DNA of 64,000 nucleotides from Isoetes taiwanensis (taxonomy: Eukaryota; Streptophyta; Lycopodiopsida; Isoetales; Isoetaceae): NCBI GenBank assembly GCA_021234155.1, contig JAJEKV010000030.1, positions 7,245,890 to 7,309,889 of the forward strand, read 5' to 3'. Of the stretch, positions 1 through 12,584 are shown piece after piece. How positions within the stretch are numbered: position 1 is the first letter of the stretch; each line of letters opens with the position of its first letter. A program made the translations under genes and the position numbers. The notes beneath the pieces are model-generated. The model was given only the letters and a program-made list of their open reading frames with translations. It did not search any database and was not told where the DNA came from.

Positions 1-590
1 TTTTAACCATGGTTTGTTGGGGAAAGCCAAGCATTTAAACCGGTACCGGTTTGTGGGCCAAAAAGTTTACAAACCATGTCTGGTTATGCAACATACTTCG
101 TTAATATGATTTGATGGTGTGATAAACAAATACTATTCGTTTACATGGTAAGTTTAACATGGTTCATTTATACGATTCGATAGTATGATAAATGAGCATA
201 GCTTTCTGAGATGGTAAGTATAGTTAATCTGTATTCCTACTTAAAGTATATGAAAGATAATATTGCTTAATACAGCAAGTTTTGTGATGAGATGTTTTAG
301 TCCATCTATCTTCTTTGCTTTACAATGGTGGTGATACAAGATGGTTTACCCCATCTATCCTCTTTGATTTACAATGGTGATAATACAAGATGTTTTACCC
401 CATCTATTTTCTTTGCTCTACAATGGTGTAATACAACATGATATTGTACAATAATATAGTGTTTCATGGGCATGGTCTGTAGATACGATATATGGTGTTA
501 TATTGTAGTATTTTATAGGTATGATTTGGGGGCATTTGATTTATTTATAAATCTCTATAGGGCCAAGGAGTCGAACCTTGGGAAATCCAA
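1..590. repeat. AT-rich non-coding DNA with a short tandem repeat
   Basis: No gene is visible. Positions about 296-440 hold three imperfect copies of a roughly 49-bp unit that contains CCATCTAT, then TTTACAATGGTG, then ATACAAGATG. The rest is AT-rich with no clear terminal repeats. Confidence 0.6.
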
Positions 591-950
591 ATCCCTTGAA
601 TGACATTGAACTGGAATTTCAGAATTCATTTTGTCTATATCAAGCAAGACCAATCCAATCTTAAATCATTCTAAAACCTTGTCATCTCCCAGCCAACTAA
701 TTCAGCCCTTCATTTGACTTTAAGTTGGAATTTTCGGATGCAACAAGACCAAATGCCTTGAATGACATTGAACTGGAATTTCAGAAATTCATTTTGTATA
801 TACTATGCAAGACCAATCCAATCTTAGTAATCGAGTTTATTTCAGTCCTTAAATCATTCTAAAATCTTGTCATCATTTCAGTCCTTAAATCATTCTAAAA
901 TCTTGTCATCTCCCTGCCAACTAATTCACCCCTTTATTTGAATTTAAGCA
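590..950. repeat. Local tandem duplication (about 162 bp) with a nested 36-bp duplication
   Basis: The segment starting CCTTGAATGACATTGAAC near 594 recurs near 756, followed in both copies by an ATTCATTTTGT stretch and GCAAGACCAATCCAATCTTA. Within the second copy a 36-bp unit ending CTTGTCATC is itself doubled (about 838-909). It is non-coding; slippage or unequal exchange is the simplest origin. Confidence 0.65.
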
Positions 951-1990
951 ATATTGGAATCTATAAAAGTTTGAAGTCAAAGGCATGTCATAGGCACTCT
1001 GATCAAATGAGAACAAGACATTACCAAGGCATTCACCAAGATTGTTCCAAATTTGTTGCCACCTGGATCCACCATCTGCAAGTATAAAAGATGAATGAGA
1101 AAATGCTTTAATTACGATATATATAAGCAGAGATAAGAACATAAATACTTCCCTAAGCCTTTGTTACTTCAAGAGTAGTTCTTAATTTGCTCCTGAAAAA
1201 CAGAGTCGTCCTTTGCCTTCCTTTCTCGGGTCTAAAAGCACTCTCCAAAAGAGGTATATATGCATGAGAATGATATAATGAACTTCAATAGCATAAGATT
1301 CAAAGCAGAAAAGTATTGCATCCATTACCTGCTCCTTCAAGGAGACACCATGATTTTGCTCAGCAATCGCTCCTCTGGATTTTCCTCAAAATTTTCCGAA
1401 CCCTGCATCATCATCTCTTCTCCTTGCAAGTCTCAAAGGAGGAGGACTTCAAATTGTTGGTCTTGTTGTCCACTTTGTTGGTCTTGTAACACTGGCAGTC
1501 GCCCGATTTTAGAGTGGCAGGAGTTCTAAAGCTGGCTGGCCCTTATTCCTTCACCTGTGTTCCTGCAATAAGAAACCCAACAGAAGAATAAACCAAACTA
1601 CTATGATCTTGCAATCTGAATCTTTCTATCTTTTGTCTATGCAAGCACATCTTTTCTCTATGTTTTGGCATTGCAGAAGTTCCCAAGCAATCTACACATT
1701 CGAAACAGAAGGTACAAACATTTGCAACTGAGGGTTCTTACGGGATATGATTCGTCCTTGAGTACCAAATGGAGGTAGAAGCAAAAGATCACCGCCAGAG
1801 GCAGAAGAAGAGACACAGATAGCTTCATAGCAGGATATTGCTTTGAAATTCCTCTTTGCAGATGAAAATCCACAAAACATTTACCTCTTTGTAAACCGCT
1901 TTTGGAGACAACCTGATTCCGCCTCCTCCATTTTGTTCAGCTGGTCAGTGAGAGGAAAGCGGCGGAGGATATTGCCCGTCGACATCTACT
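950..1990 (-). other. Possible 5' end of an unrecognised minus-strand gene
   Basis: Reading the minus strand, a pyrimidine-rich leader with CCCTAAACCTAAA near 1,990 precedes an ATG at 1,931. The frame MEEAESGCLQKRFTK runs to a GT donor at 1,884 (AAAGAG|GTAAAT). A second open stretch at about 1,880-1,740 (SSASGGDLLLLPPFGTQGR) ends at a GTAAGA donor, and a further stretch after a TTGCAG acceptor near 1,566 leads to a GTAATG donor near 1,328. A last open stretch, DGGSRWQQIWNNLGECLG, follows a CTTGCAG acceptor near 1,081. The pieces do not join in phase in any simple way, and no family is recognised. It may be a gene start, a transcribed non-coding locus or a decayed gene. Confidence 0.3.
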
Positions 1991-4350
1991 TTTAGGTTTA
2001 GGGTTTGAAATTTTCTTAATATTGTTTCAATGAATATCGGTTGATCTAGTTGTTAAAATGAAAAAAACCAGCAATTGTTTATTGGCCTGATGTTTAAGGC
2101 TTTGGCCTTATGTGTTTCAAGTGGCGAGTTCGAAACTGGCTTATGAAGTTTGGAGGACTTTTTTTCTCCATTAATTTTATGCTTATTAATTATAGATTTT
2201 AGAGGGTTTATTTTTTCCATTAGGAATTATATGCTTTATTTTTTAGTATTACCAATGTTGTAGGTAAAGATCAATGTTGATTGCAATGCAGCATGTGCAA
2301 ATAGGGCGGTCGCCCAATTTTCATTAACATGGCACATGGAAACTAAAAAACTTACATCGTGGATAGTATACCATGTTATAAAACACATATATTATATAAC
2401 CATGTATTTTATAATACTTTTTATTAAATAGTTGTGTGGGTATCAAATAGTTGGGGGTTCAAGCTATATTAGCTTACAATTCTTTCAACGTTCTTTACAT
2501 TTTGGATGAGAATGTACACTTTAGATCCTTGTTCGAGGTAATTTGGGAACTGTATGGACTTGGGGAAAGTCCAAAAATAATGAAATTGTGCTTCAATGAA
2601 GGAAAATTGTTCTGCTCCATTGCCTAAGACTAGAATCACTCTACAGCCAACTGAGAAGGTTTTGCATTGGGCACATTTAGAGGGTTTTGCTAGCTATTTG
2701 ATATGCCCATGCTTAAGTAAAAAAGAAAAATGACACATCATTTTAGTTCTTGCTTCATGATGAATCTTCATTGCATCGATCGATCATCTTCGCGACTTTT
2801 ACCCCCCATATTCCAGATTCAATCAAGGATGTTTACAAATCGGCTCGACTGCGTAGTTCAGCATGTGAACGATCAATTGCAGGGTGTGATCTTGCGGCCA
2901 ATTGATGAGCTCTTGGCCGTCGTAAAATCTAGCATGCCTCCTTTGGGCACAAGCAGGCCATGCATGGTTATGGCAGATCATTTGCCCCTAAAGCTCCAAA
3001 GCTCCATACTTTCATATCCTGTTATTTACTGCAAGCTAACTTAACCTAGCCACTTATTTGAATGACCACAAAGTGCTTGAGAAAATGGAAAGCAAGGGTC
3101 AAACAACCTGCAATGAGCTATACCCTAAGTATGCCACTCAAGAATGTTGCACACAATATGACATGAGAGTAATTAGAATTCTATAACCAACGATATGCTA
3201 GACTTCTATATGTATATCTTTACACATCTCGATGAGGGCTCATGATCTTTAAGTTTGCATATTACTTTAACAAGAAATATCACTTCTTTGAAGGAGGGAC
3301 TCAGGTGATTAATGGAGCAATTTAGAGTTTTGTTGAACTGACTTGGTGGATATGGATGTGAATGTAATGGAGATAATTGGAATTGGAAAAAATAACTAAT
3401 TTGGAGAAGGTATTCAATGTAGAAGTATTGCAACCTTCATTTTATGGCGAACATAATTTGCAGTTAAACGATGCATTCAGAGCTATCTTCCATACCACAG
3501 GTCCATTATTAAGCAAGCATTGCGTTGTTAAACATTGAATAATACTGTGTTTGACCCCATAGTTTTGAACATAAAAAGTCGCTACGATAAATTTTTTTGT
3601 ATATCTTCATGATGTACAACACTTTGCAAGAATGGCACCTTCTATTCCATTACAAGAATATATAAACAGTGGGCAAAACTACAGTTAGAAATGTGTGCAA
3701 CCACATCCTCCTACATAAGGATCTCCTATTGCCGGTACTTAACATGGAGAAACAATTCCAACTACCACGTACATTCCTACATAGATATTCTATAACTGTT
3801 GTTGTACATCTCTACATAAGAATATTCTATCACCATTGTTCTCAATTTTGAGAAAAAATTCCAACTCCCACATATATCTACTATGGCAACCTTAATTGCC
3901 CTAATAATTGGCATCTACACACACACCCTACTAAAGTTCATAAATGACTCCAACCATTATACAATTTGAGTATCATATACGAACCCATTTGGCTACTGGA
4001 ACCAAGCTACATTGGATAGGAGTCGAGAAGATTGCAATCAAAACATCGAAGCTAGTTCTAGAAGAGTATTTAACTTGGATGAAGACCCATAGTAACTAGC
4101 TGATCTATGGCTTTATTTAAAGTGGTGCCAATTTCTAGTCAATTTGCAACATTTCTAATTGACTTTACCTTCTAGGCACCAAACTTCTAGTCAATTTGCC
4201 TCATTTCTTCCCTCCCCACCACCAATGCACAACATAAGTGCAACTCAAACATGCAAAGGACACCCTAAACCATTACATGATAAATACTTCGATTGATTCA
4301 AATTCCTCTTTTAACACAAATTATGTGCATGCTTTGTTAAATATTAAACA
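1990..4350. other. Intergenic, nothing recognised
   Basis: No open frame longer than about 100 codons, no splice-consistent exon chain and no repeat termini are visible. A short plus-strand open stretch at 2,730-3,044 resembles no known family and is probably chance. Confidence 0.6.
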
Positions 4351-4351
4351 A

Positions 4352-4680
4352 TATAGGGTAAAAGCATGTTAGGGTGTACCACTTTTGGAACCTGCAAAAG
4401 TACATACACTAGGTACTTCAGAATTGGGTACTTTCTCATTTTTATTTTCATTAAAACTAGTGCAAAAGTCCAAAATAAAAGTCAAGGATGCATTAATATT
4501 CAAAGTTAAGATAAAGATAATGCTACTGGAGATCAAAATATATATAAAAGTTCTAGAATGTACCTTTTTTTGAGATATTACACAGGTACCCAATACCCAG
4601 TCCTGGGTACCTTTTTAGGTACTTTTTTAGTCACTAAATAATACTTTTTAAGGGACACCCTAACATGCTTTTACCCTATA
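4352..4680. mobile_element. MITE, 329 bp, with 26-bp perfect terminal inverted repeats
   Basis: The left end (4,352-4,377, beginning TATAGGGTAAAAGCATG) is repeated exactly as its reverse complement at 4,655-4,680. The interior is AT-rich and also partly self-complementary (the GTACTTTT and AGGTAC motifs recur in both orientations), with no coding capacity. The outermost TATA on each side fits a TA target duplication, as in Tc1/mariner-type MITEs; the superfamily is inference. It lies about 55 bp upstream of the decayed LINE. Confidence 0.8.
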
Positions 4681-4734
4681 CATGAAGAATACACTGACAA
4701 AACTAGGAAAAAAAAAAATACATTTGCTCAAAAT

Positions 4735-7700
4735 CAATATCTAATTTTTGCCCAATCCAAATTATTATCCTGCAAAGAAGTGTTAGAAACGGTGTTCAAG
4801 GAGCACAGGGGCGCCATCATCAAAGCCATACGATCAGGCCAATGGAGGGGGAGACCGAGACACATAAATTTGACGTTAAGGGATTTGGCCACCAAGGAAA
4901 GGATCCTACGGATGGGACCCAGATTGAGGAATGGAATCAAAGGTGCAGGAGTCTTTAACGGTGATGCGAGACGAGGGGGCTGCACACAGGAGTTGGCCAA
5001 AGCCGGGGACTGAACCAAAAAGCGAGGGATACAAGCGGGGGTCAAGAATGGCAAGGTCTATATACACAAGAGGGGAGAGAACAAGCGACTCAACCGCGCA
5101 GGAACAGAACAGCCAGTTCGCGAGGGGCTAGGGGGGGTCGCGAGGGGATAGAAAAATCAACTGCGAGGCAGAGAAGGAAAACATACCCTCGATGCCTATA
5201 CAATGGGCTGGAGAACATCGCTGAAAAAGCCCAAGAGCGTGCACGCGGTAGAAGGGAACCAGAACAGGGTAATAGGAAGAAACGAAAACGGGGGAAACGA
5301 AGAGCGAGCAACACAAACAAGGTTCGGAGGGCCAACCCCGACAATGAAGACCAGGGGAAGACCAAGGAGGATGGGCATTGGCACAGAAAACACAGAGATA
5401 CAGAAGGAGCAACCTCGGGGGAAAAGACGTTGACATTGTGGTAACGGAACCATTACGGGGTACCCATGGGATGATGGAGAAAGGTTAGAAGGTGCCCAAG
5501 GCTGTGACATAATATGCTTGACAGAGACTTGGGAGCATAACGTCAAAAGGCTGCCAGAGGAGGAAGGATACCAGTTGTTCACGTGCTGGAAAGACAGGGA
5601 ATTTAAAATAGGGAGGGGGAGTGCAGGTTTGGCTTGTTATATAAAAAACAGTGCAGTTAACAATGCATGTATGTTACATTCAGATATCAATAAAAGAAAT
5701 ATGGTTTTGAGTGTCCAAATGAAAAACAAGCAAGATATGGTTCTGATAATTGCATATTACCCGCCGAACAGTGATAAACTAGAACTGCTAGATCTGGGAG
5801 AGAATATAACGAAATGGAAGGAACAAGGACCAGTGATTATAATAGGAGATCTAAATGCTAGAACCGGACAGGAACAAGCACAGAGTACGTACACGGATGA
5901 GATAGGGGGCCATACAGTGTATACGATGAGGGCACAGGAGTGGCAGAGGGATACAGAAGATAAGGCAGAGGTCAATGCTAGAGGTGAATTAATGCTGGAA
6001 GTATGCACGGCAACAGGGATGATTATAGCCAATGGTGTGGGAAAATGGAGGGGATCAGGAGGCTTCACGAGCCAAAACACACATGGTAAGAGCATAGTGG
6101 ATTATATAATTGTGAACGAACAAGCAGCAAAAAAGATAGAAGGGCTGATGCTACTGGGAATGGCCGACCGGAGGAGGAAAAGCCATAGACCAATTAAACT
6201 AACAATCGGGCTAGGGGAGAAGCCACAAAAAGACAAAGACAGAAAAGAAAGGAAGATAATAAAGATTGGGGTGAAGATTCAGTTCCAGGAAAACACGCGA
6301 AAACTTTCACCCAAATGATCAAGGAGGAAATGGGAGAATGGAACGGGGAGAGCACAAACGCAAGGGAGAATGGAGACACCCCGAATGACATCATGGTAAG
6401 GGTAGCAACAGAGGTGTTTGGGAAAAAGATCAAAATCAGGAAAAATAGGGCATTTAGAGCTTGAGTATGGTACGATGACGAGTGTAGGGAATACAAGAGG
6501 AAAGTAAGAAAACATAGGGGAAAGGAGACATCACAGAAGAAAGGACATCATACATAAGATTACCAAGAAGAAGAGATACAATAACATTATGAAAGACCAA
6601 TGGTATTTGGGGAAAATGTTGAAAAAAATGCCCCAGGTTTTGGAGAGGACTCAAAAATAAAAAGGAGGGGAAGTAATGTGAAAGCAAAGAACGAACAGGA
6701 TGACATTGGAACCGAGGGATGAGAGAGTTACTTGGATAAATTATACAAGACAGGGGCACCTCCAGTATCCATACCACTACAGCATGATCAGGACAAACCA
6801 TGCTTCAACTTGCTAGATGTAGGGATGGCCCCATGAGCAGGATGGCCAATCATAAAGCTCAGATTTATCACGGACTCACCGCTGAATCACTTTGAAGTGT
6901 GCGAATTAGAAATCGTGAGACGAAAGTTCTGCATATTTTTAACGGCATCATACATACAGGACTCCCGCATGGATGGACATACAACAGAGTCATACCTTTA
7001 CATAAGACAGAATAGAAAAGATCCAGGAATTACGAACAATAATGGTAAGCTCGATTTTTAAGCAAAATGGTTTGGAAAGGTATTGGATAATAAACTAAAG
7101 AAATGGGCGTAAGAAGGAAATATGAGAACACAGGGACAAGCGTGGTTCGAGACCGGAGCACTCAACCACGAGATCATCTAGTGACCCTACGGATATTAAT
7201 AGAAGCGAGAACAAATTGCGGGGAAAGAAAATAATCTGCTGCTTTGTAGATTTCGAAAAAAAGCATTCGATCACGGTTCAGAGAGAAGTCGCTAAAGAGA
7301 TTGATGGACATGCGAGCACCGAGATATGGTAGGATCCATAGCAAGACTATACCACAAGGTGTATGCTAAAATGGAACAGAAGGACAAATTTATAACCTGT
7401 GACACCGGGTAAAGCAGGATGCCCGTTATCACCAACACTTGCTTGGAATATATATAGACGCACTTTCACAGGGGATACATAGCGAGCGTAAGGAGAGACG
7501 AGCATGCCCCAACGCTAGGAGACACGAAGGTACCAATAATGCTATACTGCTGGATGATCTTAGTATGATGGCAACAAAGAACAAAGGAATGCATAGATCG
7601 CTCAAAATTCTAGAACAATTACGTGAGGATCACAGTAATGATTAAGTGAATCTAGCAAAAACTAAGATAGTCATCTTTGGACACAAGAACGGGCATAAAC

Positions 7701-9045
7701 CTTTTAAATATAAAGGTAGCGAGATAGAGGAACCAACGTAATATAGATATCTAGGGTATGACCGCATACGGCACGAGGAAATGGACCAAAGGAGCCAATG
7801 CCGATTTCAATCAGCTATAGGAAGCTACTTCAACATGAAAAACTTTTGTAATGAAGTAGAATAACCCACCGGGATATCAAATGCTATCTATTCAAAGCGA
7901 TAATAGCCACCACCCGTTATCTGGGCGAAAGCGAAGCATGGGGGCGAGGCCTATGAGAGAAACTGGGAAAAGGGAAGGAATTCTTAGGCAATGGCAAGCC
8001 GAGGAATTGAGGTGAGGACAAACACACCACTAACAATCATGGTACTTTCGAAGCAGGCGTAAAACCAATGGAAGTTAGAGCATGGGAGAGAACTATAAGA
8101 TACACCTTTCGGAGATAACGGGGAGGCATGACAAGGAAAAGCATCCCGACATTGCAATCATAGAATCAAGAAAATCACACATCCTCGAAAGCAAAGGATG
8201 GTTTAAGGAGGTGGCAACATGGACCCGGACAAATGGGATTGAATCGAGTGACCTAATAGAAGAGGGCGATTGGAATGAGGGAGGGCGAACCACGGCAACA
8301 AAAGCATGGTCTACCGCAGGCATACGGGACCCAAAGACGGGCCCGCTCATCACGAGTTTTTAATCCGGACCAACAAATAGGACAAATGATATCTGAGGAT
8401 AACTTATCGGGAAAAAGCGAAGGGACACGCTAGCCGATTTAGGATGGGAAGCCATGATCACGAGAATAGAAAAAGACGAGTGGAGAGGGGTAGACAAAGA
8501 GGGGCGGGATATCACGAGAATCTGCGGCGGGGGGAGAATAGAGGATGAGAATCATATGATTAGTGGTGACGCCCCACATACGGAGACATCGGGGGCGAAT
8601 ATAGGAATATAAGGTGGGGAGAACCACCACAAGTTTGATGAAGATGACGAGAATCACTAAGGGATCTAGCGAGCCTTGATCCACCGAGAATGACCGGACT
8701 GCAGAGAGAAGTACCGTAGAGAAAGAGGGCTTGTAATATGATTACACGGTGAAAGAAGGCTTGTAATATGATCCGGTACAAAACGACTCATATAGCCTCA
8801 CACAAATTACTTTCGACTAAAGGCTGATTGATAACGACGATCATCAGCCACGCCGGCCAAGAAGCCGGGGTAAAAAGTGAGGGTCTTGCGGTATTAAAAA
8901 GGAAAAAAGTCAACCTTCGAAAAGGCTACATTGTAACAAATAAGTCTTTGTGCTAGTAGCACCCTTTTAGGGAGCTCGCCCATGCTACACAAGTCCAGGG
9001 GCCTTATGGCACAAAGGACACAAATGTATTCTATTCTATTCTATA
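4735..9045 (+). mobile_element. Decayed LINE (non-LTR retrotransposon), copy 1
   Basis: The copy carries the C-terminal part of an ORF1-like protein (about 4,740-5,160), an endonuclease domain (about 5,440-6,320), a broken reverse transcriptase (about 6,840-7,700) and a C-terminal region to about 8,700. The 3' untranslated part ends in ATTCTATTCTATTCTATA at about 9,025-9,045. The same 3' sequence and ATTCT tail occur inverted near 37,835, so the two copies belong to one family. RT landmarks such as AGCPLSPTL and the KTKIV-like NLAKTKIVIFG stretch are readable across frames, but many stops and frameshifts make it dead. Confidence 0.88.
5440..6318 (+). pseudogene. LINE endonuclease domain (copy 1)
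   Basis: A long open frame of 266 residues from 5,518, extendable upstream to about 5,440 (DIICLTETWEH). It shows the apurinic/apyrimidinic endonuclease signatures of LINEs: LTETW near the start, IIIGDLNARTG in the middle and SIVDYIIVNEQ near the end. The endonuclease nicks target DNA to prime reverse transcription. The reading frame ends before the reverse transcriptase, so it is a fragment of the original ORF2. The final SDH motif is altered to KSHRPIKL. Confidence 0.8.
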
Positions 9046-9640
9046 TCGGAATTAAGAGCGAATTAGTCCACAAACCACATTCTGCAACCAATATGAACAA
9101 GTCAATCTACATAACATAAGCTTATATCTACATTTAAGAATCGTGAGATTCGAGAGCAATGCAACTTTTCTAGTTAATAAAAAAACTATGCTCAAAGTTA
9201 GTGACTTTAAGGATTGAAACAAGTATATAATAAAGCCAAACCATATCATAATACACTACTAACAAGCATGGTAATAACCACATTTGAAAATCACAACACA
9301 CTTGCAAAATTGATAGTAATATTTGAACTAACGTAAAAAACTTGAGTGCGTTAAAATCGTGCTAAAAAAACTATATAATAGTAATAGTTAGCATTTGAAA
9401 TCATCCTCTATTACAATATTAACAATATATGTTTAAAAACCACCTTCTAAACTAGTAATAATTTCAAAAAACTAGCATAAGCTACAAAATTAGTATAAGA
9501 ACTACGACGAAGCTAGTAATGATTTTGCAAAACCATGAAAGACATATGGTTTTTAATGGCGTTATGAATTGTCTGTATAAAAAGTCATGCTTATACTAGT
9601 TCTCATAGTGATTATTAATGCTATTTAATTTTTGGGGGCC
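9045..9640. other. Intergenic, AT-rich
   Basis: No gene or repeat boundary is recognised between the LINE 3' tail and the foldback-arm fragment. Confidence 0.6.
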
Positions 9641-9905
9641 TTGTGTTGCCCGGAGTAACCCCCCGTGTGAATATGCACCCAAACCAAAGGGGGTTTCAGG
9701 GGGATTTTAATTTAAATGTATTAAATGCAATGGTTTGTGTTAATAATGTTAATAATAGTTGTGTGTTGATAATATTAGAAAAACATAGGTGAACTTTATG
9801 GGCCTAAATATTAATTACTAAAAAGCACAATAACATCAACACAAACAAATTATTTCTATTGCAAGCAACTATGATTATATTTTCTGTGAACATTAGGACA
9901 AATTA
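9640..9905 (+). repeat. Single arm of the foldback repeat family
   Basis: The segment from TTGCCCGGAGTAACCCCCCG through AATTATTTCTATTGCAAGC matches the right arm of the foldback element at 24,400-24,659 nearly base for base (AACCAAAGGGGGTTT, TTATGGGCCTAAATATTAAT, TACTAAAAAGCACAATAAC). No inverted partner arm is present here, so this is a solo arm or a truncated copy. A short part of the arm end (AAATTATTTCCATTGCAAAC) is repeated again at about 9,899. Confidence 0.8.
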
Positions 9906-10448
9906 TTTCCATTGCAAACAACTGTGAGTATATTTTGTGTAATCATTAGGACAAGGACACGTTCTCGGAATTGAAGACGTCGAAATCTTGCAACAACAAT
10001 GTTGATGATATTTTTCTTTTCAGAGCAAAGTCAGTGCTGCCATGGTTTGTTTGGTGCATGTGGAGCTTGCTATGCATAAGCAACACAGTATCAAAGTTGA
10101 CAGTATCAAAGTTTGGATAAGCTTTTCCACATGAAAAATGGTACAAATCTGAAAATGCATATATGAGAACATGATCGAAGCATACATGCTAGTTATTAGC
10201 ATTACACAACAGTATAAGGTGGGAATTTTACGTCTCTTAGTTTCTATGCATGGCGCAGTCTTAGCTCAGTAAACAACTGCTTCAGCACAATTAAACAACT
10301 TCTGATCACACTTAAGTTGAAAACCATTTAATAGATGACACTTATGCCTTTATACTAGGCATCAGCAACATTATTTTGAATGGTGAGAAAACAAGAATAT
10401 ATCCTGAAGACACTAGTAGCCATTCTTAAGTCTAGATGCACAACTTAC
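9905..10448. other. Non-coding; possible intron of the dehydrogenase gene
   Basis: This stretch lies downstream, in the minus-strand sense, of the dehydrogenase exon at 10,449-10,547. No second dehydrogenase exon was found in it. Confidence 0.45.
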
Positions 10449-10547
10449 ATCATAGCCTTGGACAGAATATCCTTTACGAACAAGAGTAGTTGCCATGCCA
10501 TAGCCCATTGCACCAAGTCCAATGAAGCCCACTTTAGAATGGGCCAT
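10449..10547 (-). CDS. First coding exon of a 3-hydroxyisobutyrate dehydrogenase-family protein
   Basis: On the minus strand an ATG at 10,547 opens 33 codons reading MAHSKVGFIGLGAMGYGMAT, then TLVRKGYSVQGYD, ending at a good GTAAGT donor (10,448-10,447). The exon is preceded by a plausible acceptor (CTGCATAG) about 12 bases before the ATG, so a 5' untranslated exon probably lies upstream. The GxGxxG (GLGAMG) loop is the NAD(P)-binding Rossmann motif at the N terminus of beta-hydroxyacid dehydrogenases; plant members include glyoxylate/succinic semialdehyde reductases and the large dehydrogenase-aldolase fusion. Which member this is cannot be told from one exon. No further exons were recognised between here and position 1, so they lie beyond a long intron, outside the window, or are lost. 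Confidence 0.7.
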
Positions 10548-10549
10548 GT

Positions 10550-12000
10550 TGATTCACCTATGCAGGTCAAAGAATCTCATTCATTAGAGTTTCAAAAATA
10601 ATTACGACACTGGGCACTTTAAATTCACAAAATAAGATGTACTCTTCGTTTACTCATTATAGTTGAAACATTATAGTTGAAAATCACCTGAAAAATGCAT
10701 GCTTCACAACTCTCAAATAATCCTTCACTTGAGCGAAACAAAAACATACCTGTATTGCGCTGTCGTTTATACCAGATCCGCCCTGATCATAAACTATATG
10801 TTCAGCTAGAGATCTTTCCTTTCAAGGAAGCTCAAATCCCACAATTGGAAAAGTATGAACAAAAAAATCACATGCTTGAATTAAACTATCAGGAGCCTGT
10901 GAATCCGACCTGAACTAAATTAGCCTCTATTTGCTGCTGTCCGAAAGCCCCTGTGTTGAATTTCAATCTGATGCCAAGAAGGAGCCGGCATGGTTTGGTA
11001 ACGGGCGGGATGGGAATCCCTGTGTTTGGGCACCTGTGCTGGTGCAGTCCTGTTGCCACTGCTTAAGTCTGGACGCTGGAGACAATCTGGATGCTAGAAT
11101 GTTGATGCTCAAAATGTGCTCAAAACATGCTAATAGGAAAAGGCTGACTCCAGACTTTGGTGCCTCCAAAGAATTATCCCGAAAGCAGCCAGACTTTGGT
11201 GTCATTGAAGCCACAAAACGCAGAGCCCTGATGCAAGAACTAACTCGACACAGCCACGAAGCAAATTAGGCCCATAACTGCCCCTCAAACCAAATAAAAG
11301 GTTTAGTGCCTCCAAGAACTGGCGGACGCACAGAAACGAAATTGATGCTGTCGATGAAGCCATAAAAATAAGAGCCGCTGATGCAAAGATGAGCCCATCA
11401 ATAGGGAAAGCTAAAGGAACCGAAGAGGAATCGAAATAGAACAATTTGGAAAGATACAGCTTAAAAAGGCAAAAGGACGGAATAAAATGGGAAAAAGTTA
11501 ACCAAGGACGGATTGGACGGTGCAATAGAAGCAAAAGGCAAATTGATGAAGCTTCAAATCAACAGGGATAGAGATTTTGGTTGATGTTACCATGGATTTA
11601 ACGCTCCTTTTTACCATGTTGATGCTGAGGCCTGTCTACCTGCATCATGCAACCCAACATATAAGTTCCCAACACATAACCCTAAAATGGGTTATCTCGA
11701 GGCTTGCATGTCGAGCAGAATGTGATAAAATAAGAAAAATACAATATAATAACGAAATATATGATATATGGATCTAAACCATTGGATATAGGCATCAAAA
11801 TTAGTTCAAGCGTATGCGCACTCTAGATATACTAATTAGTATGGCTCATCAAATACATCCATGAAATCATATAAAAACCTTAGGGAAAAAAGTACAAAAA
11901 TACAAAAGAACCCCCCTGTTATTATGCTAGGTATTGAAAGGACAACATGTAATCTCGTGGCAGGTATGGTGCATCTCCAACAAGACAATACGGTGCTATA
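10550..12000. other. Intergenic, nothing recognised
   Basis: Short overlapping open stretches exist on both strands (for example 10,931-11,269), but none shows a family signature or splice-consistent chain. An imperfect internal repetition of CCAGACTTTGGTG (about 11,151 and 11,190) is visible. Confidence 0.5.
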
Positions 12001-12112
12001 CAACCATTCATTGAATTGAATTGATTATTCACAATCTCGTAAAGACCCTACGGTCTACGAGACGAAATGTATACATAATAGACGCACTTCTTAAAAAACC
12101 TTATGACCTAGG

Positions 12113-12550
12113 CTACTTATTTAGTTGTGCATCACGAACAAGCAACATTTCTGTGAGGAAATTTGCTAGCTTCCATGATGGCAACTGAAAAAAAGTATAA
12201 ATATTCACACAATCTGTTTCCTGGATCTTGTGTCGCTCTCTTATAGATGTATAAGCTGCACAACTAAGCAAAACGTGATGCTCGTCCTCCACTTCCCATG
12301 TCTGACATATCTGACATATGCAACTGGACCTTGGTAATTTATGCCACCTTCCACACTCGACTTGTAGGTGATGGGAGCTAAAACTCATCCGACAAATCTG
12401 GTATCTAGATGACATAGGCAGATGGTCTATCAAGTACTGTTGTGCTGTGTACATAACCATGGGATTTATTTCACACCTGTAAAAGTCCATCTTGCCTTGT
12501 GGGTTGGCCCATAATCTCTCGATCACTTTGGACTTGACAAGATCGTTCAT
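12113..12550 (-). pseudogene. LINE ORF2 C-terminal zinc-finger domain (copy 2)
   Basis: A 145-residue frame that ends copy 2. It contains CQICQTWEVEDEHHVLLSC, a Cys-x2-Cys ... His-x4-Cys knuckle. The same layout recurs in copies 4 (VCNMGEVEDELHVIVRC) and 7 (CRCCQWGAIEDEHYALQTC), marking one LINE clade. The domain is separated from the RT by the inserted SINE. Confidence 0.75.
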
Positions 12551-12584
12551 ACTGATGTTCCATCTTTGCAGCCATAATTCTCCA

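Noticed and set aside
1260-1529. Cys/Ser-rich 89-residue plus-strand open stretch
   Set aside because: Antisense to the more gene-like minus-strand exon signals; no family.
5090-5582. Overlapping Ser/Pro/Leu-rich minus-strand open stretches
   Set aside because: Shadows of the purine-rich LINE ORF1/ORF2 on the plus strand.
10931-11269. 112-residue plus-strand open stretch
   Set aside because: No family signature, an opposing open stretch of similar length, and no splice-linked neighbours.
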